From Crocinitomicaceae bacterium (GTDB lineage: Bacteria > Bacteroidota > Bacteroidia > Flavobacteriales_D > Crocinitomicaceae), in contig JAIOZF010000014.1 of the NCBI GenBank assembly GCA_021740745.1, forward strand, positions 1 through 48,386: DNA of 48,386 bases, read 5' to 3'. The notes beneath the pieces are model-generated. The model ran no database searches and was not told the origin of the DNA. It worked only from the letters and a program-made list of their open reading frames with translations. This document shows positions 43,164 to 48,386 of this stretch, piece by piece. The position numbers and the translations under genes were made by a program. Within the stretch, counting starts at the first letter, position 1; each line of letters starts with the position of its first letter.

Positions 43164-43841
43164 ATGAGATACTTTAAATTTTTTCTTTCCGCTTTGATTT
43201 TATTAAGCTTTACGTCATGCATTGAGATTATTGATGATGTAACGGTAAAGAATGATGGTTCTGGAACAATGAAATACACCATTAATTTAAGCGCTAGCAA
43301 AGTAAAAATCAATTCAATACTAGCTTTGGATAGTTTAGATGGTAAAAAAGTGCCCTCAAAAGATGAAATCGAAACTAAAATTGCCTCTTTCATTCGCAAA
43401 ATGAAAACCAAAACAGGTATTTCGAATGTGCTGATGGAAAGTAAGATGACTGATTTCATATTTAAATTTCAATGTGATTTCACGAGTATTTCAGCACTTC
43501 AAACTGCTCTAAAAGAGGTGATTGAAGAAGAAATAGAGGATAAAAATATAAAAGAATTAGACCACAAATGGATGTCATGGGACGGACAAAAATTAATTCG
43601 ATCTATTCCAGATGTAACCATTGAAAAGACGAAAGAATTGAAAGCAGAAGACATTGAACTGCTGAAAACGGGTAATTACACATCTATCACACGCTTCGAA
43701 AGAGCAGTTGATCGATTTGACAATGCCAATGCAGAGTTATCCCAGAATAAATTGGCCGTTATGATTAAAACGAATCCATATTTGCTCTCACAAAATTATT
43801 CTTTGCTCGAAAACACAATTTATCTGACACCTTCGAAATAA
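43164..43841 (+). CDS. Lipoprotein of unknown function
   Basis: This 225-residue protein has a lipoprotein signal (MRYFKFFLSALILLSFTSC, Cys19). The first mature segment, IEIIDDVTVKNDGSGTMKYTINLS, vaguely recalls LppM/DUF3153-type domains, which begin with a Cys and a dG-containing strand, but the match is weak. The rest is charged and mixed alpha/beta. The frame is open to 43104, but the signal peptide and the -7 box fix the start at 43164. It is the first of three exported genes on this strand. Confidence 0.75.
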   Translation: MRYFKFFLSALILLSFTSCIEIIDDVTVKNDGSGTMKYTINLSASKVKINSILALDSLDGKKVPSKDEIETKIASFIRKMKTKTGISNVLMESKMTDFIFKFQCDFTSISALQTALKEVIEEEIEDKNIKELDHKWMSWDGQKLIRSIPDVTIEKTKELKAEDIELLKTGNYTSITRFERAVDRFDNANAELSQNKLAVMIKTNPYLLSQNYSLLENTIYLTPSK

Positions 43842-43848
43842 AATGCGT

Positions 43849-43856
43849 TATTTTTG
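43849..43856 (+). promoter_or_regulatory. -7 promoter box of 623-residue envelope gene
   Basis: TATTTTTG matches TAnnTTTG exactly, 39 nt upstream of the ATG at 43896, in the 54-base gap after the lipoprotein gene. A near match, TAAATTTC, lies closer to the start. Confidence 0.4.
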
Positions 43857-43895
43857 GTAAATTCGCACTAGATAAATTTAAATTTCGGCTCCAGC

Positions 43896-45767
43896 ATGAA
43901 GCTTTTTTCCCTTTTACTTTTAATTGGCCTAACGATTAGTGCTTCAGCACAAAATTCAGAGTCATTAATTCCTAAGGATGCAGTTACTGTATTCAGTCTC
44001 AATAACATCCAATTGTTGCAGAAAATTTCATTAGACGAATTAGTGAAATATGAATTCATGGCTGAAATACAGCAAGAATTATTCGATGGTTCAACCTCTG
44101 GAAAATCCATCAAAGATTCGGGTATCGATTTCGAACAAAAACTAAATGTTTTTTACGGAAAAGGTTCTGATTACGAAATTAGTGGATTCACGTTTGGAAT
44201 AAAAAATAAGGAAGCTCTTTTTAGCGTGTTTGATGATTTTGAAAAAGCTAAAAGTCCATATGAAGGAACAGAATTATATGTTTCATTCTTTAACAATCTT
44301 CTAATCAAAGGGAACAATGCCATTTTAATTCGTGTTGATCCAACTATGGAGAAGGTAGATGCAGTGACTGATTCTATTTGGTATGGTCGTGGAAATGAAA
44401 ACCCATGGATTGAAGAATACTACAATGAAGAAACAGATGTTGAGGGAGAGGAAGAATTCATGGATATTGAGGATGATGGGTCTATGGAAGAAGAGTTGAC
44501 GGATGAAACCTTAGATGTTTATTATCCGAGTGATGTTGAAGATCCTATTCGAAAAAATTATTATGAGTTACGCGATAGTGTTTTAGCCAATTGTCAACAG
44601 GAATACTTTTTAACGGTTACAGATGAATTGTTCAAGAAAAATTACAACCTTTTGCAACACGATTTGCGTTTTGCTGAGCAAATAAATCATGCCTCTGACG
44701 GTATATTTTATTTGGATAATTCAAGAAGTCTTCAAAACGCTCAAAATCTATGGTACATTCAAACAATGTTTCCTTCGTTATACCAAGATATTCGTGAACT
44801 GTATACAGGAAATGTTATTTTAGGTGACTTACATTTAAAAGAATCATCTGTTGAGTTTTTGGTTGAAGCCCGTTATGGAGAAGAATTGGGTTCAATTTAT
44901 GAAAAAATGAATTCAACGAAATTCGATAAAAACACGCTGAAATATATCCACAAGGATAACACGGCTTTTTTTACCTACAACGTAGACCTGCGGGAGGCAT
45001 ATGAGCAAGCTTACAAGGTGATTATTCCTGTTTTAAGCGAAGAAAAGAACGTACAAGTTTCCTACAATTTATTATTGATTGAATTGCTAAATGAGTATGT
45101 GAATAAAGATGCCTTGTTCTCCACTTATAAAGGAAGTATGTTTGGATCTTTTAATGGAATTCAAAAAATTAAGACCAAGAAAATTGATTATGTCTATGAC
45201 TTAACGACCTTCGAATATGAAGAAATTGAAGTTGATGCAGAAGAAGATATGCCAATTTTCACTCTAGGATTTTCAACAGATCGCGGTGATATTCCAGAAA
45301 AGGTTTTGGGTCATTTAGCTCGATTGACGTCACGCTTCAAAAACATGGGTGATTATTGGATTTATGAAGAAGCTATTTTGGATGCTGCTCCATTGTACAT
45401 GATTCATCAGAATGGTTTATTTGTTTTCACGAATGATGAAGATTTAGCTAAAAATCATTCTTCAGGTTACGGTTCTTCTTCCATAAAAGGAACGTTGAGA
45501 AAAAACGCGAAGAAAAGTGGATTTATGTATAGCCATATCAACTGGGGACAAGCAATCGACAAATTCCCGAAAGATTTCTTCAGTGCTGAACAAAATGAGA
45601 TCATAGACGCCATGCGTGGAAAAACTGGAACGATGGAATTAACTTCGTCAAATACAACCAAGATGAAAACGAATTTCAAATTGGTTTACAATTTTGATGG
45701 GAATTTTGAAAACTCTGGAAAGTACTTACTTGATTTAGTAAATAGTATTTACGTAATCTCCAAATAA
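43896..45767 (+). CDS. Exported protein of unknown function (DUF4836-like layout)
   Basis: This 623-residue protein has a signal peptide (MKLFSLLLLIGLTISASA). The next segment, LIPKDAVTVFSLNNIQLLQK, and the repeated beta-rich layout recall DUF4836-type proteins of Bacteroidota, a distant and unsure match. A strongly acidic insert, about residues 170-220 (EEYYNEETDVEGEEEFMDIE and onward), is rich in Glu and Asp and could bind cations or stay unfolded. The next gene starts only 7 bases after its stop, so the two form an operon. Function unknown. Confidence 0.75.
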   Translation: MKLFSLLLLIGLTISASAQNSESLIPKDAVTVFSLNNIQLLQKISLDELVKYEFMAEIQQELFDGSTSGKSIKDSGIDFEQKLNVFYGKGSDYEISGFTFGIKNKEALFSVFDDFEKAKSPYEGTELYVSFFNNLLIKGNNAILIRVDPTMEKVDAVTDSIWYGRGNENPWIEEYYNEETDVEGEEEFMDIEDDGSMEEELTDETLDVYYPSDVEDPIRKNYYELRDSVLANCQQEYFLTVTDELFKKNYNLLQHDLRFAEQINHASDGIFYLDNSRSLQNAQNLWYIQTMFPSLYQDIRELYTGNVILGDLHLKESSVEFLVEARYGEELGSIYEKMNSTKFDKNTLKYIHKDNTAFFTYNVDLREAYEQAYKVIIPVLSEEKNVQVSYNLLLIELLNEYVNKDALFSTYKGSMFGSFNGIQKIKTKKIDYVYDLTTFEYEEIEVDAEEDMPIFTLGFSTDRGDIPEKVLGHLARLTSRFKNMGDYWIYEEAILDAAPLYMIHQNGLFVFTNDEDLAKNHSSGYGSSSIKGTLRKNAKKSGFMYSHINWGQAIDKFPKDFFSAEQNEIIDAMRGKTGTMELTSSNTTKMKTNFKLVYNFDGNFENSGKYLLDLVNSIYVISK

Positions 45768-45774
45768 GGATCCC

Positions 45775-47103
45775 ATGTTCAAAAAGATTACGCTAATCGT
45801 CTTCTTATCCATTGGGCTTGCTGTTTTTCTTTATCTAAGACCCTATATTTTTAAAAAAGAATCACCACCACGAATGGAAGATCGGCTTCCAGATGCTGAT
45901 TTCTTGGGACGCGCTTATTTACTTGAAGTAGCTCGAGAAACAAGTGGGATGATGTATTATCACAAAATTCCATTCCGCGATTTCATATCGTATGAATTTC
46001 TATTAGGTCAATCCAAAATGTATGGGCTAAATTTGCAATTGCCTGCTTATTTCTTTGCAAATGAAACAGGTGATTGGGGATCGCTATTGCATGTAAGTGA
46101 TAGCAGTAAAATTCTTCAAGGAATTGAGCGCTTGCGGACATTAGCGGATGTAAGTGATACAACTATTAATAACCGTAAAGTTTATCGAATCCAAAAAGAG
46201 AATGCTTATTTGGCATATGACCGCAATTATTTGTTCGTTTATAAAGGACCAAATTTCAAAATTATTTTCAATCGAATTACTAATTGCAAACATGGTGATA
46301 TCACCAATACATGGAAATCATTCTTACGTGAAAAACAATTCAAAGATCAGAAATTAGTCATTTATTCAAACTTAAAAAAATTTAAAGAAAACGGTCTCGA
46401 AACCGCCATTTTTGCGCACAATAGTGATTCTGTTAGTTTCACCTTATTAGCTTATGCCCGAAACAAATCACCACTCAATGTTTCAATGAAGGAGCCCGGG
46501 AAAAACTTACTTTCAGGAGATTACACCAATAAAATGTTAAATATCCATTTGGATATTACGAAACTTAGAGAAAATCCTGAAGACCCCTTGTACAAATGGA
46601 TGATGAAAATGGGTAAGCGAATTAGTTTCCCGACTAAAGATTTTATTGACGCTTGGGAAGGTGATTTATCATTCCGTCAAGGTGGTTATCAAATTGTTCA
46701 AGAAACATACATCGAATCGGAACTTGATGAAAACTTTAATGTTACAGAGGTTGAAAAAGTAAAAGAAGTGAAAGTTCCAGGTTTCTCAATGCTCCTTTCC
46801 TTCAATAAAAATGGGAACCGGTTTATGAATAAGCTCTTTGCGAAAGGAATTCTTAGACAAGAAGAGAATTTCTACCGTTTCTTATTCTCGCCGCCCCTTC
46901 AAATGAAAAAATTAAAAAATTATTACATTTTTCATTCAGGACAGTACACACCTAAGACAGAAATAAGCGCGAAAAACAATGGTATTTGGACAACAAAAGG
47001 AACCAAAATAGATTTTAGTCTTGACAGTCTAAGTAAATATGAAGCATTTGGAACTATATACATTCCAGTTGATCGCTTGATTTCTAGAAGTCGCTTTTTC
47101 TAA
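45775..47103 (+). CDS. Membrane-anchored protein of unknown function
   Basis: This 442-residue protein has one N-terminal hydrophobic segment (ITLIVFLSIGLAVFLYL) preceded by a short basic stretch, fitting a membrane anchor with a periplasmic body. Its body has a similar order of segments to the preceding 623-residue protein (FRDFISYEFLLG near the start compared with ELVKYEFMAEI there), so they may be distant relatives; this is inference. It follows that gene by 7 bases and overlaps the convergent HNH gene by 4 bases. Function unknown. Confidence 0.72.
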   Translation: MFKKITLIVFLSIGLAVFLYLRPYIFKKESPPRMEDRLPDADFLGRAYLLEVARETSGMMYYHKIPFRDFISYEFLLGQSKMYGLNLQLPAYFFANETGDWGSLLHVSDSSKILQGIERLRTLADVSDTTINNRKVYRIQKENAYLAYDRNYLFVYKGPNFKIIFNRITNCKHGDITNTWKSFLREKQFKDQKLVIYSNLKKFKENGLETAIFAHNSDSVSFTLLAYARNKSPLNVSMKEPGKNLLSGDYTNKMLNIHLDITKLRENPEDPLYKWMMKMGKRISFPTKDFIDAWEGDLSFRQGGYQIVQETYIESELDENFNVTEVEKVKEVKVPGFSMLLSFNKNGNRFMNKLFAKGILRQEENFYRFLFSPPLQMKKLKNYYIFHSGQYTPKTEISAKNNGIWTTKGTKIDFSLDSLSKYEAFGTIYIPVDRLISRSRFF

Positions 47104-47693
47104 GCCGTTTGAGTGTCTTTAAAACGTAAAATCGTTTTATGAATGTGTGAAATACTACAATTGTATTTCTCAGCCAACTGCTTTAAAGAAAAACCTTTCT
47201 CATTTCTGAGATAATGAATGCGTTTCTTTTGTGCAAAATCTAATGGATCAGGTCGGCCCATGGAATTGTTTCCTCCCTTTGGTCCGTATTTTAATCTCCG
47301 TTTCAGCCACAAATCAGAATTGTCTCGTTTCCCTAATTCAAATCCTTTGCGAATTGATTCACTGTGCGTACTCCACTTTAAGTTAGACACCTCATTATTT
47401 TGAACGTTGCCATCCAAATGCATGACAATTTTTTGCTTTTTGGGTGCTGAATTTGGAATAAACGCTAGAGCGACAGCTTTATGAGGATAAACTGTTTTAC
47501 GTTTCCCGTTATCATCGATTAAATCGGTCATGAGAAAACCATTTATGGGATGTTTACGCAACATCTTCAATTTGTTTTCAAAGTTCATGGTGCGTCCGTT
47601 CTTAAACACTTTCGTTCTTTCCTTTGAGCGTATATTCCCAAGAGAAGACACCTCATAATCCGAATAACCGGGAATTGAATTCCATTCTTCCAT
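47100..47693 (-). CDS. Free-standing NUMOD4-HNH endonuclease
   Basis: This ~197-residue protein starts with a NUMOD4 motif (EEWNSIPGYSDYEVSSLGNIRS in part: WNSIPGYSDYEVSSLGNI), then an HNH homing-type nuclease domain with HKAVALAFIPN and the catalytic HLDG followed by N ... N and LKW, and ends in a helix-turn-helix (KGFSLKQLAEKYNCSISHIH). Such nucleases are often encoded in phages, introns or as free-standing mobile genes. The catalytic His is present, so it may be active. The frame is open to 47765, but the ATG at 47693 gives the usual NUMOD4 start. It overlaps the upstream plus-strand gene by 4 bases. No intron or phage gene is visible around it. Confidence 0.82.
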   Translation of the reverse strand: MEEWNSIPGYSDYEVSSLGNIRSKERTKVFKNGRTMNFENKLKMLRKHPINGFLMTDLIDDNGKRKTVYPHKAVALAFIPNSAPKKQKIVMHLDGNVQNNEVSNLKWSTHSESIRKGFELGKRDNSDLWLKRRLKYGPKGGNNSMGRPDPLDFAQKKRIHYLRNEKGFSLKQLAEKYNCSISHIHKTILRFKDTQTA

Positions 47694-47934
47694 GACAAGA
47701 CTTTTTGAACTAACAACATACAATTCATATTGTTCGAGCCTAGAGTCTAAAAAGAAATAATACATCTTGTTTAACTATGTTGCTGAATTAACAAAAGAAT
47801 AATATAGCTAATTAGATCCATAACCAAGTAAAGACAACTGAAGGAGCCTTTCAAACATTTAAGTGTAAATAACTACTTATAAAAATTAGTCATAAGGGAT
47901 TGAATAAAAAGTAAATTAAAGGAAAATTAACACC

Positions 47935-48386
47935 ATGGCGAAAAAGCAGCAAATCTTCGTGCTCGATACTTCTGTATTATTACATGATCATCAGGCAATC
48001 ACTAATTTCGTTAAGAACGATGTCGCAATTCCGATAACAGTACTAGAGGAACTCGATAAATTCAAAATTGGGAACGACACTAAAAACTTTTCCGCTCGAG
48101 AAGTCATACGATTCATTGACAAGCTTTCAGGAAATAGTAGTTTACAAGAATGGATCTCACTTGGTAAAGGTTTAGGAAATTTCAGAATTGTCCTCGAAAA
48201 TAATCCCCGTGAAATTAATGCTGAATACGTTTATTCCGTGGGCAAGAATGATCATAAAATCATTAATGCAGCATTATTTTTAAAAGAAACTGAGGTCAAG
48301 AAAGATGTCATACTTGTCACTAAAGATATCAACCTAAGAATTAAAGCGAAAGCCTTAGGAATTGCTGCGGAAGATTATGAAACCGG
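47935..48386 (+). CDS. PIN-PhoH family protein (partial, C-terminus off right edge)
   Basis: The first 150 codons are in the window. They encode a PIN nuclease-like domain: FVLDTSVLLHDHQAI with conserved Asp11, PITVLEELDKFK with an acidic position, KNDHKIINAALFLKE and VILVTKDINLRIKAKALG. This is the N-terminal half of the PIN-PhoH (YlaK-like) proteins; the PhoH ATPase half should follow beyond the edge. Such proteins are thought to combine RNase and RNA helicase-type activity. The 169-base gap upstream holds no clear -7 box. Confidence 0.87.
   Translation, partial: MAKKQQIFVLDTSVLLHDHQAITNFVKNDVAIPITVLEELDKFKIGNDTKNFSAREVIRFIDKLSGNSSLQEWISLGKGLGNFRIVLENNPREINAEYVYSVGKNDHKIINAALFLKETEVKKDVILVTKDINLRIKAKALGIAAEDYET

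Noticed and set aside
1-48386. Search for CRISPR arrays, tRNA/rRNA genes, insertion sequences, prophage or known defence operons.
   Set aside because: No regular spaced repeats, no transposase or integrase, no phage structural genes and no RNA gene pattern were seen by eye; a tRNA scan could still find a missed one.

Overview
The window is a contiguous stretch of an AT-rich Bacteroidota chromosome, most likely order Flavobacteriales; a Crocinitomicaceae/Fluviicola-like genome is my best guess, but the genus cannot be fixed from sequence alone. Supporting signs are -7 promoter boxes of the Bacteroidota form TAnnTTTG in front of many genes, type IX secretion (T9SS) C-terminal sorting tails on two proteins, a complete alternative complex III (ACIII) operon fused to aa3 oxidase genes, the rnpA/S41-peptidase overlap, and many exported lipoproteins. 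No rRNA, tRNA, CRISPR array or insertion sequence was seen. No intergenic gap exceeds about 270 bp.

Layout. 1-2505 (minus): two overlapping envelope genes, the first (MORN/YwqK-like repeats) running off the left edge. 2590-5034: ygiQ radical-SAM gene followed by a small DUF6922-like gene and then a second, diverged copy of the last ~50 codons of ygiQ, a footprint of past insertion or recombination. 5091-8051: large secreted multidomain peptidoglycan amidase with a T9SS tail. 8102-9642 (minus): rplY and prs. 9757-14254: SRAP repair protein, a small barrel-like protein plus cvpA, a YceI lipoprotein, a conserved small protein and the RseP site-2 protease. 14397-17584 (minus): DUF1501/DUF1800 pair. 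17653-19632 (minus): queG and ruvB. 19688-31502 (minus): actA-B-C-D-E-F-coxB-coxA, a quinol:cytochrome c oxidoreductase together with the core of its partner terminal oxidase. 31771-35778: SPOR protein, rnpA, S41 protease, O-antigen-ligase-like protein. 35759-37924 (minus): CPA2 antiporter. 38027-41114: mgtE, a two-gene nucleotidyltransferase cassette and a 2-hydroxyacid dehydrogenase. 41148-43021 (minus): methyltransferase, TPR-like protein and RidA-family protein. 43164-47103: three exported proteins of unknown function. 47100-47693 (minus): free-standing NUMOD4-HNH endonuclease. 47935-end: PIN-PhoH ATPase, cut by the right edge.

How the genes work together. The ACIII-aa3 operon is the metabolic core: ActA-F oxidise menaquinol and pass electrons through c-hemes to CoxB/CoxA. 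Several other genes serve the envelope (amidase, RseP, S41 protease, SPOR, O-antigen ligase, lipoproteins), and others serve genome upkeep or translation (ruvB, SRAP, queG, rplY, rnpA).

Most of the window is housekeeping. The signals most worth a second look are the diverged duplication of the ygiQ 3' end around a DUF6922 gene, four genes whose -7 box ends only 4-5 nt before the start codon (possible leaderless mRNAs), His-rich termini on three subunits of the respiratory supercomplex, the nucleotidyltransferase cassette, the free-standing HNH endonuclease, and the three-gene unknown envelope cluster. I did not find a clearly new multi-gene defence or biosynthetic system.
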